Below the pieces are notes generated by a model that was not told the DNA's origin, did not search any database, and saw only the letters and a program-made list of their open reading frames with translations. A DNA stretch of 64,000 nt, taken from assembly GCA_029851415.1 (NCBI GenBank), contig CM056743.1, positions 22,048,905-22,112,904 of the forward strand, read 5' to 3'. A program made the position numbers and the translations under genes. Origin of the DNA: Eretmocerus hayati (Eukaryota; Arthropoda; Insecta; Hymenoptera; Aphelinidae). Of this stretch, positions 34,819 through 45,732 are shown piece by piece. The number at the start of each line of letters is the position of its first letter. The stretch's first letter is position 1.

Positions 34819-37017
34819 TGTCTTCACGATCGTCGTTTCACCACACAATCAAATTCCTTCTTTTGAAAATATTCACTCCTTGACATGAAAATTGCATGTA
34901 CCATTTTGTTCGTCTGATCAGTACCTGTCGATTTCATGTTACACTTGTCACCTCAAACTCATCACAGATCCATAAAGAATTCATCTTTGTCGAAAATTGC
35001 CCGTGCATCTGTCTACGTGTATGTGTATCTTGTTTTTCTTCGTCAACTCCCTTCCATTAAAGGACCTACTATCGGTTTAAAAGAGATTGACACCAAGAGA
35101 ATTTTCGCTATACCGGCTCCAAAAAAGTTATAACTCCTCTATTTTAAATAACATCAATGCAAATCTGATTTGGCCATGTTGAAATTCATTTGAGGTCGAT
35201 CAGTTGATAAGAGCGCATGGAGCCGTTATAAGAATGTGAGAAAACGCAGGTGAAAGGCTTATTTCAGAAGTAACTCGACTTTCGGATGCTGCAGCTTGGC
35301 CAAAAAAATTTTTAGTGATTTGCAAAAAATTGAGGTGATAGACATTTCAATTATTGATAGATTACAATAAAAATTAGTCAAAAAAGTTTATAACTTTAGG
35401 AGATAATCCAGAATTTGTTATCTCGAGTTCTACTGAATTTAGAGATTTGGTTCAGGGACAGAAAAATCATGGGGAAATTTTGAATACCAAAAATGTTACC
35501 GTGATATCAAATTTCAGAAGAACAAACGAGAGGGGAGGTCGCAAAGTCAAAAAAATTGAAGTCTGCCCCCAACGTGAGACCTTTATTTTGTCCTTATTTA
35601 CAGCCGGGTCCCTTGAAATCGTTGATGGGCGGGACTACCTGATCGCGGATCATAGGAGTCATACAAATTGGGTTTCGAAGTCAATTGCTGCACCATCAGT
35701 CTGCTGCAATAATGAGTCTGAAATTTCGACAAAGGGAACGATAAAACTATTTCGAGCACGATTTGAGCCTTGCGTTACTATGAGAAGTATCTTCGTTTCA
35801 TCGATGATGGGTTATCAGTAATGAGTCGAATAGATTATCAGATAACATACAAGTGTCCTCCTCATTCTCAGTATTTTACGATCGATACAAAGGGTAGTTT
35901 TTAGAGAATCTTTCAAATGATTGATAACATACGATCTATCCATTATCATCATCATTCCAATTTGAAACAATTGTACATCTTTCAGATTGATAAGATAACA
36001 ATCAATAGGTGTATGCTTGATCTATCATTTCGTTCAACCGATCATTGATAATATCATAGATATGAGATCATGCCGTGTTATTAAGCATTTTGTACAATCA
36101 GTAAAGATCAATCAACGATAAACCAAGGTAATAGATAAATCATGCAACTATTGATTGTTATCTTATCAACCTGGATGATATTGCACAATAGAATGATAAG
36201 GATAATGGATTGATCGTATGTTATCATTCATGAAGGATCATTCATGAAAAAATACTCATAAGTAGTGATCTTGGAACTCTGATGATGCGAAGGACAACTG
36301 TGAAATATCGTCAATCTAATCTATTGCTGATGATAATATTCGCACAAATGATCAAAGACATTATCGACGCCAGGTTGAATTTGCGCTCGAAATACATTTA
36401 TTGTTCCCTTTGTCGAGAATTCTGACTCATTGCAGCAGACTGATGGTACCGCAGTTCACTTCAAAACCCGAACTTTATGACTTTAATGATCCGCGGTCAG
36501 GTAATCCTGCCCATCGACGATTTGAAGGGCCCCGGCTAACTTCAGTAGACCTCAAGATAACAAATACTAAATTATCCCCAAAAATTATAAATTCTTTTGA
36601 CTGATTCTCAATGGAAACTATCGATAATTGAAATATATATCACATAAATTTTTTGCAGAGCGCTGAAAATTTTTTTGGCCAAGCTGCAACGCGCCGAAAG
36701 TCGAGCTAATTGAAGATTAAACGAACTTACTTGTAAGTGAAGTTCTATCTAAATTATATGAGTACTTGTTCGAAGATATAATTCTGTGTAGTACCGCAAC
36801 TCGTTGCCGGTGACGCCCAAGTTTTTAGAGCTGGAGAGCTGAAAGCGAATCAAAGCGAGGTAAAAACGAGATTTGAATTGCGCGGGTCCCGTCAACACCT
36901 CCCACCACTACTCCCTTTCTCCTCAGGGCACTTGGTGGCCATCTTGGCTTCCTTCTCTCCGGCCTCATATTTCAGAGCGAGATTTGGGATTCCTTCTTTC
37001 AAGGGTTGGGTGGGAAT

Positions 37018-37137
37018 TTGATCATTATATCTTCGAACAAGTACTCATATAATTTAGATAGAACTTCACTTACAAGTAAGTTCGTTTAATCTTCAATTAT
37101 ATTTCGTTACTTGTTCGAAGATATAATTCTGTGTAGA
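37018..37137. repeat. DIRS internal complementary region
   Basis: 37018-37098 is the complement of the left tip (36707-36790). 37096-37137 (TTATATTTCGTTACTTG...) is the complement of the right tip at ~42092-42132. The two overlap at TTA, the complement of the TAA found at both tips. In DIRS elements this region is thought to template completion of the ends during circle formation. Confidence 0.8.
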
Positions 37138-37286
37138 TGTTCAGAGCTACATCAATTATACATGTATATACACACAGCACACTTTGATTTATTCACATAA
37201 AATGAACATTTGTATAAAAATATTGAACAGCCAGAAGCTTAAGAGTAAGTCATCTAAGATCTATGTACTAGTCGGTTGAGGTGGTA

Positions 37287-38306
37287 TTATTCCTCATCGT
37301 CAGAGCAAACTACTTGGGCAAGTGTTTGGGCAGCCTCAACAATAGGTCTGTTATAAAACTTTGCAAATACTCTAGAGTTGTCTGACCAGCCTGCTGCTTT
37401 TTTAATCTGGGAGACCTTAAATCCTTTTTTGTTAGCTTTAGATACAGTTGCATGTCTTATGCTATAAGGCGTAAAACTTGAATCAATATTTGCTTCTTTA
37501 AGCACCGTCTTAATCCATCTACTTACAGTTTGAGAACCCACTTCTTTGTGTGGTTTTCTTAGTGCAACCAACAGTTTACTTGTCTCTGATCTTATATCTT
37601 TAGTCTTAGCTAAGTAAGTCAAAATTGTATTGGCAATGCAAATATTGGGCTTGTCTTTGAAGAATGGGAAAAAGGCGTACGGCTGATTTACATTTGGCCT
37701 CGAGTTCTTTACGAGATCTGTAATATGGATTTCTATTCCTCTTTGAGACTGCAGAATATCCTCTAGTCTTATCAAACTAATATTTTGTATACGAAAAGCA
37801 GATCCCACTGCTAGCAATATTACTAACTTATATGAAAGTTGTTGAAGAGATAGTGATTCCGTGGGACCCCACAAGTCTATAATCTCTATGACTCGACTGA
37901 TATCCCATATGTGATCATACTTAGGAGTTAGAGGTCTAGTTTTGAAAACCCCTTTGAAAAATCTTTCTAGAATAAGACTTTTTGAGTTGTTGATACTGTT
38001 TATAAGAGAAATTGCAGATCTCATTGTATTAAGCGTACCATAATTGGCATTTTCTTTGAATCTTTGCGTAAGGCATTTCAAAACAACTAAATCAGAGGCA
38101 CAGAAAGGATCTTGGTTGTCATTCTTACAAAAGTCCCACCAATATTTCCAAGCTGAATTATATTGCTTCTTAGAGTTCTCTGTAATTGATGCTTCCATAA
38201 TTTCAAGAGCATCATCGACTACTCCCTTCTTCTTAAATGCTTGGGAGATAATATTGCTGCGGCCAGGGTAAGATCCCAGGCCAGAGGATGAGTTTTCTGC
38301 CTGCAA
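37287..38306 (-). CDS. DIRS tyrosine recombinase
   Basis: A 339-residue integrase-like protein that would insert the circular DNA copy. An N-terminal SAM-like core-binding region (about residues 30-130, including SAWKYWWDFCKN) is followed by the catalytic domain. Catalytic landmarks are the first Arg in LLAVGSAFRIQNISLIRL, the YSIRHATVSKAN motif supplying H-x-x-R-type residues (order here R-H), AGWSDNSRVFAKFYNRP with the nucleophilic Tyr, and an acidic tail. It overlaps the end of the RT/RNase H frame by 88 bp in another phase, as is common in DIRS elements. It may start at an internal Met or be translated by reinitiation. Confidence 0.9.
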   Translation of the reverse strand: MQAENSSSGLGSYPGRSNIISQAFKKKGVVDDALEIMEASITENSKKQYNSAWKYWWDFCKNDNQDPFCASDLVVLKCLTQRFKENANYGTLNTMRSAISLINSINNSKSLILERFFKGVFKTRPLTPKYDHIWDISRVIEIIDLWGPTESLSLQQLSYKLVILLAVGSAFRIQNISLIRLEDILQSQRGIEIHITDLVKNSRPNVNQPYAFFPFFKDKPNICIANTILTYLAKTKDIRSETSKLLVALRKPHKEVGSQTVSRWIKTVLKEANIDSSFTPYSIRHATVSKANKKGFKVSQIKKAAGWSDNSRVFAKFYNRPIVEAAQTLAQVVCSDDEE

Positions 38307-40117
38307 GGTGAGAGAAGCAATTCAGTTGAGGGTTTGAACATTATTACTTCTGAGACAATTAATTCTTGTAGGCTAGGAAACCAAGGTTGGCTTGACCATT
38401 GAGGGTACACGATAATGCCTTCAGATTTCTCATCCTTGATCTTTTTAAGTATTCTAGGGATTAAAGCAAATGGTGGGAAGGCGTACCAGTATTCGTTGGT
38501 CCAACTGAATGTAAAAGCGTTAATTTTGAATGCTTCTGGGTCTCTCTCCCAAGAGCAGTATCTATTACATTTTGCATTGATTCTAGTAGCGAATAGATCA
38601 ATTGTTGGTAAGCCAAATTTGGAACAAATTTTCTCAAAAGCAAAATCTGACAGTTCCCATTCTGTGTCTAGATTAGAAATTCGAGAACCTTCATCTGCCA
38701 AATTAAGTTTGGAAGCAACGTATTCTGCAAAAATCCAGATACGTCTCTTTATACACCATTCCCATAAGTCTTTTGCAAGATAATGTAAGCGATCTGATCT
38801 AGTACCACCCATTTTATTAATATAAGCAATTGCAGTAATATTGTCAATTCTGAGCAATATCTGTTTTTCTGAAAGATTGTTTGCAAAACATTTGAGTGCT
38901 AAAAAGGCAGCTTTTATTCCTAAATAGTTAATGTGTTCCTCTTTTTCTTTTACAGTCCAAAAGCCATGAGACTTTTCTTTACCATAGACGGCACCCCAGC
39001 CCGTCATGGACGCGTCAGAATAGATTTCTAGGTCAAAGGTATAAGATCTGATTTTGTTCTTTGATTGCAGAATATTTGTTTTCCACCATTCAAGTTCACG
39101 AAGTGCTTCGGAATGGAGGCTTATTTTTGTGTTTCTACGTTTATCACTGGATCTTAAGGCTTCTATTTTCAAGACTTCTAATTCTTTATAATAAAGCCAT
39201 CCGTAAGCCACGGCTGGGCAAGCTGAGACTAAATTGCCAATGCACGATTCCAATTCTTTAATGGATATTCGTGTTCTCATTTGAATGCTTTCCACCAAAT
39301 GTAGAATTTTGAGTTTCTTTTCTCTTGGTAATTCCAACATCATAGTCTTGGTATTGATTATTATCCCAAGAAAATTACAAGATTGTTTTGGAATGATATC
39401 ACTTTTTTCCCAATTTATTACAAAACCTAGGAAACATAGTAATCCAATAACCAAGTTGACTGATTCTAAGCATTTTTTGATTGATCTGGCAAAAACTAAG
39501 AAATCATCAAGGTAGGCAATGATTTTGATTCCCAATTTGCGTAGGAAATCCAGAATAGGTCTTATTATCTTTGTGAAAATATACGGTGCTGGTGAAAGAC
39601 CAAAGGGCAACACATTAAACTCATAGATTCTTCCTTCAAATTCGAATCGCAGGAATTTTCTGAAGGCTTTGTGTATAGAGATAAGGTGGTAAGCATCTTT
39701 GAGATCTATTTTACACATGAAATCTCCCTCATCAATAAGATTCAATGCTAGTTTGAGGTCTTCAATTTTGAAGTGATCTTTTACTAAGAATTGATTGAAA
39801 TGTTTCAAATTTAGTATGAACCTAAATGATCCATCTGGCTTAGGGACTGTGAAGAATGAAGAAAGGAATTGATCTGATCTAAAGGTACATCCACTGATGA
39901 CTCTTTTGTTCAACAAGGATCTAATCTCTTTACGCAAGATTGAATTTTCATATTCATTAGATTGTCTCGGTGCTTTGAATTGATAAGGTACTTCTTCTAT
40001 TTGAATTTTGTAACCTCGAATGATATCGAGTACAAATTTGTCAGAGGTAATTTCAAGCCAATGGCTGTAAAAAAGTTTTAGTCGACCAGCTACCTGACTA
40101 TGCTCCTGCTGATGGTT
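38219..40117 (-). CDS. DIRS reverse transcriptase / RNase H
   Basis: Motifs in order: a GRLKLFYSHWLEITSDKFVL lead-in, IDLKDAYHLISIH (RT A), LPFGLSPAPYIFTKI (RT B), AYLDDFLVFA (RT catalytic pair), then RNase H with IYSDASMTGWGAVYG, LLRIDNITAIAYINKMGG and LNLADEGSR. The C-terminal DLFATRINAKCNRYCSW ... FPPFALIPRIL block is also typical of DIRS pol. The first Met-like codon (39937) is internal. The frame is open through 40117 and on into the gag-like frame for well over 100 nt in the -1 phase, so frameshifting or reinitiation is likely. No internal stop was seen. Confidence 0.9.
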   Translation of the reverse strand, partial: NHQQEHSQVAGRLKLFYSHWLEITSDKFVLDIIRGYKIQIEEVPYQFKAPRQSNEYENSILRKEIRSLLNKRVISGCTFRSDQFLSSFFTVPKPDGSFRFILNLKHFNQFLVKDHFKIEDLKLALNLIDEGDFMCKIDLKDAYHLISIHKAFRKFLRFEFEGRIYEFNVLPFGLSPAPYIFTKIIRPILDFLRKLGIKIIAYLDDFLVFARSIKKCLESVNLVIGLLCFLGFVINWEKSDIIPKQSCNFLGIIINTKTMMLELPREKKLKILHLVESIQMRTRISIKELESCIGNLVSACPAVAYGWLYYKELEVLKIEALRSSDKRRNTKISLHSEALRELEWWKTNILQSKNKIRSYTFDLEIYSDASMTGWGAVYGKEKSHGFWTVKEKEEHINYLGIKAAFLALKCFANNLSEKQILLRIDNITAIAYINKMGGTRSDRLHYLAKDLWEWCIKRRIWIFAEYVASKLNLADEGSRISNLDTEWELSDFAFEKICSKFGLPTIDLFATRINAKCNRYCSWERDPEAFKINAFTFSWTNEYWYAFPPFALIPRILKKIKDEKSEGIIVYPQWSSQPWFPSLQELIVSEVIMFKPSTELLLSPCRQKTHPLAWDLTLAAAILSPKHLRRRE

Positions 40118-41358
40118 TACTGCCTGGTCCTGCTCCTGTTCCTCTCTCTGTTGTCTCTCTGAGGCTGCGATTGAGAGTAGTTGTGTTTTGCTGGGTACTG
40201 GTCTTTCTCGTAGTTCCTGTTCTGTCGAATGTTCTGTTGGGCTCGAGGGTTGTGGTGATAGTTCCTGTGTCCGCCCCCTCTCCCCCCTCTGTGGGAGAAA
40301 GAGCGTTGGGTGTTTAAAAATTTCTTGTTCGGTTGTTGCTTCTTAGGCCTCATTTCTTTGGCAGTTTTTTCTATGACCCTTGCTCCATCCATCAGAGATT
40401 TGACATCATCTCCAAAGAGGAATGATGTAGGTTCTGTCTTTTTCAAAATCCTTTGGATTTTGTTGTCATAATCTTGAGTGGCGTTGTCTTTCCTGGCAAT
40501 AGTGATCATTTGTCTTAGATCAGCATTGACTCTTATGATGTTCGACAAAGAGCGAATCAGTTTTTTGGACAGTTTCTTGTCCAAGGTAGGTAGTACATCT
40601 GTCAGGAGATCTATCAGAGTTGCTGCTTCTGAAAGCGTAGCACCTATCATAGTTTGGTACTGTTTAAGATAATTTTCCTTTGTACTCTCTGGTGACTTAA
40701 GGTTGTTGGAAATTTCTGAGTTCATCTCTGGTGCTTCGAGATTAATTCCATCTCCTACTCTTGAGATCTTTTTCAAGAGCTCCTTTCGCTCTTTGTTCTC
40801 CAACAACCCTGCTGACAAGATCGTCTGGAGTCTTACAATTGTGCTTTGACTGAGTTCGAGTGGTTTAGATGTATGATTTCGTAGGTCCACGAGCCACTTG
40901 TTTAATTCCTTGTCAATATCCAGAGCAGCGTCATCTTCTTCATCTGAGTCAATATACGGTGAGTCCAAGCCTGCTTTCAATTCATCTTGATCTGAGTACT
41001 CTGACTCTGAGTTGCTTGGTGTGTTACTGTGTGCACTCTGTTCGTTATCGCCAGATTGGTCGTCACAACTGAGAGGTTCAGGACTACGCACAGGTGTATG
41101 ACTACGTGCATCACGTTCAGAATCTTCTCGTGAGATAGGCGAACGGCTACGATGTGGGCGCTGACGATGCCCTTGCACTGGCTCTATTGGCTCGTCTGGA
41201 TCTGATGCGTAGTTGTATTGGAGTTGGCTATAGCCACTACTGCTGCGATGCATTCTTTGCGGCGCATGTGGTTGTTGACCTTGGCCTTGGCGCTGTTGTT
41301 GTTGTAGGTTAGGCATCGTGGTTTTCTTCGTGTGAGTTTTAGGCGGTAAATGCCTCAC
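40117..41358 (-). CDS. DIRS ORF1, gag-like protein
   Basis: A 413-residue hydrophilic protein at the 5' end of the DIRS element. The N-terminus is Gln/His-rich (NLQQQQRQGQGQQP), followed by a Ser/Asp/Glu-rich acidic stretch (about residues 60-150), a predicted helical region (about 155-320) and a basic RGG/Arg-Asn-rich tail (SHRGGRGGGHRNYHH) likely to bind nucleic acid. There is no CCHC knuckle. Start choice is uncertain: a second in-frame Met lies at residue 15. The stop overlaps the upstream extension of the RT frame. Assignment rests on position and composition. Confidence 0.8.
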   Translation of the reverse strand: MRHLPPKTHTKKTTMPNLQQQQRQGQGQQPHAPQRMHRSSSGYSQLQYNYASDPDEPIEPVQGHRQRPHRSRSPISREDSERDARSHTPVRSPEPLSCDDQSGDNEQSAHSNTPSNSESEYSDQDELKAGLDSPYIDSDEEDDAALDIDKELNKWLVDLRNHTSKPLELSQSTIVRLQTILSAGLLENKERKELLKKISRVGDGINLEAPEMNSEISNNLKSPESTKENYLKQYQTMIGATLSEAATLIDLLTDVLPTLDKKLSKKLIRSLSNIIRVNADLRQMITIARKDNATQDYDNKIQRILKKTEPTSFLFGDDVKSLMDGARVIEKTAKEMRPKKQQPNKKFLNTQRSFSHRGGRGGGHRNYHHNPRAQQNIRQNRNYEKDQYPAKHNYSQSQPQRDNRERNRSRTRQ

Positions 41359-41904
41359 CGCTGTAAACGAAGGGAAAATCGTTAATACGCTTTGTAGCGA
41401 ATTATGGTGTCGATTTATAGAATACCCCTGCCATGTGGCTCCCGGGATACATGATTAGAAATTCCCTGCCTTGCGGCTCCCGGGAATATTAGACAACAAT
41501 TCCCTGCCTCAGAGGCTCCCGGGATAGAGTCGTTCCAGCTTTGATTTTCGACAATATTCGACTGACCTTCCTGCCCAAGCGTGGGCTCCCAGAAGAAGTC
41601 GTTTTGGCGTCGAGACCTAGTAGGCCCGCCATCGTTTGTTACGTTGACTATCACTATATTTTTCACAATATTCACAAGAAAACACTCGCGAACCGCGATA
41701 TCACTGTGTCGACGGGCACCTGAAACAAAGAACGATGCTTTTGTTTCTAAGAATATTTACCTCTGAGTAAGAGTTCTCCTTTCTCTAATTCTGCAAGCTC
41801 CTTGCGGCAGCGACTCAGCCTCCGCTCGTAAATGCGCAGTTTATCTTTCCTTTGTTTATCTGACAACATGTTGATTATCTTGCGACGTGTGCGATCACCG
41901 GCGC

Positions 41905-42110
41905 CAAGAAACGGAATGAGGCCGGAGAGAAGGAAGCCAAGATGGCCACCAAGTGCCCTGAGGAGAAAGGGAGTAGTGGTGGGAGGTGTTGACGGGACCC
42001 GCGCAATTCAAATCTCGTTTTTACCTCGCTTTGATTCGCTTTCAGCTCTCCAGCTCTAAAAACTTGGGCGTCACCGGCAACGAGTTGCGGTACTACACAG
42101 AATTATATCT
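41905..42110. repeat. DIRS right (5') inverted terminal repeat
   Basis: Inverted copy of ~36765-36972, nearly identical over about 200 bp, running from the GGCCGGAGAGAAGGAAGCC region to the TCTTCGAACAAGT near the tip. As the 5' end of the minus-strand element it probably holds the promoter. Confidence 0.8.
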
Positions 42111-42974
42111 TCGAACAAGTAACGAAATATAACTTTGAAATATGCCTCACACCTGCGTTTTCTTACATTCTGATAACAGTTACAGCCTCAGTTATCCTCT
42201 GATCGACTTCAATTTTTTTTATCGTGTCCGCAACTAAATGTGCTTTGATATTATCCTTATTTTGAGCCAGGATAGCGAAAATTTTCTAGGTGTCAATCTT
42301 TTTTAAACCGATAGTAGGAATCTTTTTGCACTTCATTGAGATGGTGGACGACAAGTGTACGCGGAAAGTACTTCCATCCCATTCCATTGAACCATCCTTT
42401 ATTCGAGTCTTTGCGAGAAAATTCATGGCATTGTTTAGAGGTATCTTCTTCAACGATTGCCGTACGCATTTTTGAACAATCTACACAAGTTTTTCTCGAC
42501 GATTCTTCATCGCTTGATGCATACGATCATAGAATTTTCAATTCACTGAAATTAGGGGGCTACAGATGTCAAAAGGATCTACCAGAGATTTGAGGAAGAG
42601 TCGTTGACAGGAAGTACACTAGACTGAGCATTAGTGAGCTTTTTGGGGACTGATGGCTCAAGTTTGGTTCAGTCTCATGGGTTAAGTTTGGCCCAAACTT
42701 GACCCAAAGAAAACTTCTCCCAAATTTGCCCCAAACACGATGTTTTTTACACTGGTATGAATACGAGCGATGATTGGTAAAGATCAAGATTGTGAAAGTT
42801 TATGATACATTTGGGGAGGAAAGAGTGACCTACAATCGATAGGTATTGTCAAATTGAGCAAAATGCTACAAAATTAATTCTAATTAATCAAGATTTCTAG
42901 AACAAATACATATCTTAATAGAATAAGAATTTACGAGAAATCTATGCCACCATACCAGAATATCTTCCTCTACA

Positions 42975-44714
42975 TAGTCCGGGGTCTAGGTAGGCTCCCG
43001 TATGCACTTTGAGGTGCGACCATGAAACAAACGTATTTTAACGTATTTTTTTGCCTAGAATCCTAATCCGTCATTATTTTTCACATAAGTGGTGCAGAAG
43101 ACCTTCAAAAATGCATTTTTCCAACCTAAAACCGGTGTTCTCGTGAGCTTGTTAACAGCAATCGTGTTTCATGTTTTAAAACCTCTGCATGTGTTGAGAT
43201 ATGTCGTGTGAGGTATCCGAGCATCAATTTTGAGTCCCTGAGAAGGAATATACAGGATGCTTTCCGCTGTAACCAGCGCTGAGTATATAACAAGGGGCCT
43301 GCTGCGCGAGACTCCTCGTCTCAAGCGAGGTCAAAATGTCTCTCTCACATCGACATCCTAGTGCCACAATAACATCAGCTCTGACTCCCCCTTACCCCCC
43401 CCCCCCCCCCCTCCCAAGCAATATACAGGGTGCATTTCCGACAAATGCAGCCAACGTGGATGGAATTGATTTGAAATGATCCTAGATTCATCGATATTTT
43501 TGTTTGTCAGCTCTGAACCGAATGATTGGCAATTATCAGAGCAGTTATTGGTAAATGAATCATGTGCATGTACACGTATACCTGATATACATGTATATGT
43601 ATACATATACATATATAGTAAGTTTACTTATTGTATAGAGGAACTCCGCATATCACTATCCTAACGTTGCTATGGTTACGGCAAACAACAATCAAACGAG
43701 TTTTGACACGAAGATCACATATAATACATATAATATGCATATGATATACATATATTACTGCACATATAATCAAGTTAATTGCTTTAAAAAAGATGCAATC
43801 AAGTTGGATCCTCTATCATTCGGGTTTGTAGAGGACAATAATCTTTTGATGCCCCAAAAAGTATCTAGTTTGTTCCCGTCTCTGGACGAAATTGTGCCCA
43901 ATTGCGTTTGTGATACGTGTTCTCGCATTTCATGTATCTGTGTTAGTGCTGGAATTGCATGTTGTTCGTACTGCCATTGTCAGAAAAAGGGTACTTGTAA
44001 AAATAAATATCGGCTGACTTGAAGGGCATCCTTTATTACCGATTGATAACGGACAAGTAGAAACGTGTTGACCTGGTGTAGCAATCCTCCTACTCAACAC
44101 CCATGAAAGAGTTCAGAATGATCATTGACTAGTTGAGGATGATCGATCTATATCTTTCGATGGAATCGTGATGTGGAAAAGACTACCTTCTTTGAAACCT
44201 TCCTACGTCATGGATCATTTCAAATTAATTCCATCCACGTTGGCTGCATTTGTCGGAAATGCACCCTGTATATTGCTTGGGGGGGGGGGGGGGGTAAGGG
44301 GGAGTCAGAGCTGATGTTATTGTGGCACTAGGATGTCGATGTGAGAGAGACATTTTGACCTCGCTTGAGACGAGGAGTCTCGCGCAGCAGGCCCCTTGTT
44401 ATATACTCAGCGCTGGTTACAGCGGAAAGCATCCTGTATATTCCTTCTCAGGGACTCAAAATTGATGCTCGGATACCTCACACGACATATCTCAACTCAT
44501 GCAGAGGTTTTAAAACATGAAACACGATTGCTGTTAACAAGTTCACGAGAACACCGGTTTTAGGTTAGAAAAATGCATTTTTGAAGGTCTTCTGCACCAC
44601 TTATGTGAAAAATAATGACGGATTCGGATTCTACGCAAAAAAATACGTTAAAATATGTTTGTTTCATGGTCGCACCTCAAAGTGCATACGGGAGCCTACC
44701 TAGACCCCGGACTA
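42975..44714. mobile_element. Element N: long inverted repeat, TAGTCC ends, 3-bp target duplication
   Basis: Begins TAGTCCGGGGTCTAGG and ends CCTAGACCCCGGACTA. Arms of about 500 bp (42975-43478 and 44210-44714) are close to identical, differing at only a few bases, and each carries a long C or G run (43396-43414; 44281-44295). ACA flanks both sides (42972-42974; 44715-44717). The ~730-bp loop contains a Cys-rich reading frame. The high arm identity suggests a recent or gene-converted copy. Confidence 0.8.
43780..44022 (+). CDS. Cys-rich C-terminal fragment of a transposon-type protein
   Basis: The frame (open from 43672, credible from about 43780) reads KLDPLSFGFVEDNNLLMP, then FPSLDEIVPNCVCDTCSR and ends with about 11 Cys in pairs (CICVSAG, CCSYCHCQKKGTC). 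The layout of a DP-x-x-(F/Y)G(F/W) segment, a Pro-Ser/Ala-x-(D/E)(E/L) segment and a CxC-rich tail is familiar from the C-termini of many uncharacterised insect transposon-associated proteins. I cannot name the family or find the upstream domain. The start is not reliable, and it may be a final exon or captured fragment. Confidence 0.45.
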   Translation, partial: CFKKDAIKLDPLSFGFVEDNNLLMPQKVSSLFPSLDEIVPNCVCDTCSRISCICVSAGIACCSYCHCQKKGTCKNKYRLT

Positions 44715-45732
44715 ACAACTCCTTCGTGAAACTTCGTATAAGCTATATTATTGATTGGTGGGCATCAAATTTAGTTAAAATGGGTGCTTCATCCCAATTT
44801 AAAGCTTTGAAGCATATCATGAAAGACCTTGTATAAATCTTCAAAAATTTCACGAGGTAGATGTAAAAGGAGCTGTTCCAAAATTGATATCTTCTCACAT
44901 TTCGCTATCACTGTGCTGATCTCTTATGGCAACGTATTTCATCATCTGTTACTCGATTTTCATTTTTCATTTGTGAGCAGGCGTGCTAGATTCTATAACT
45001 ATGTCTTAGTCTCATTGCCACATCAATCTGTAAGGGATCTTCCATTCTATATAATAAATATTGTGTATCGTAACTGTATAATGGCAAATTAGTTTCAGGA
45101 TGATACAGTAGAAAGTCTCTAACTCGAGCTTCTACCCATCGAAAAATTAGAGTTAAGCAATTTTCGATCGAAGTCGATGTCGAATGTTGTCAATAAAACA
45201 ATGTATTCTAAAATCAATCCAAATCTACTCAAATCATACCATCAATACTCAGAAAATACCATCACTTTACGACAATCTTGATCAAATAAAATATTTTGTG
45301 AATTTTCAAACACAGTTATTAGAAAGAAATCAATTATTTCAGTTTGATGTAAAGACTCTGCAACCTCACACGATCGATGGCAATATACATTCGAAACAGA
45401 GCTGAAAATATCTCACCCCGATCCCCCTGGCTCCCTCAAAATATGATCTGAGGGTAATGAGAGTTTGTTGTGAGGCAAGAAAAATTACAACCTCGTGAAC
45501 TTCAGATTCTCTATTATTCCCATTTGATTCAATAATATCTTTATTCCTCAAATAATCTTGTTTGACGGTACTCGTAATGAAATCAACAAATTCTTCAAAA
45601 ATCAGACCATTGAAATGCTAAACTCCTTTCACAGCATCCTAATTCTCGTTGGTTCGGGAATTCGAGTTGAAGAGTTATTTGTTCCAAATCATAAGTAATT
45701 TGGTAGATTTTTCGTCCTTGATGGTTAATATC
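44715..45732. other. Unassigned intergenic DNA
   Basis: No gene or clear repeat recognised; AT-rich. Confidence 0.4.

Larger units (their letters stand above)
36707..42132 (-). mobile_element. DIRS-type tyrosine-recombinase retrotransposon, near complete
   Basis: A 5.43-kb element read on the minus strand: gag-like frame, RT/RNase H frame, tyrosine recombinase frame. Inverted terminal repeats are ~36765-36972 and ~41905-42110 (shared CAACTCGTTGCCGGTGACG and its complement). An internal complementary region at 37018-37137 joins the complement of the left tip to the complement of the right tip. Both tips share TAA. The empty site, preserved in the opposite arm of element M, shows no target duplication, as expected for recombinase-mediated integration of a circle. 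All three frames are open, so it may be recently active. Confidence 0.9.
35064..42318. mobile_element. Old foldback element M, split by a DIRS retroelement
   Basis: Left arm 35064-~35830 (from CCTACTATCGG). The right arm is in two pieces: ~36330-36706, and 42133-42318 ending CCGATAGTAGG. Matching blocks include GCAGCTTGGCCAAAAAA with its complement near 36675, and AACGCAGGTG with CACCTGCGTT near 42155. The arm sequences read continuously only if 36707-42132 is removed. The loop near 35900-36240 contains another inverted pair (CATACGATC / GATCGTATG). Confidence 0.6.

Noticed and set aside
36401..36604. Small frames in the arms of element M
   Set aside because: Each arm gives unrelated frames from mirrored non-coding sequence, with no conserved protein between arms.
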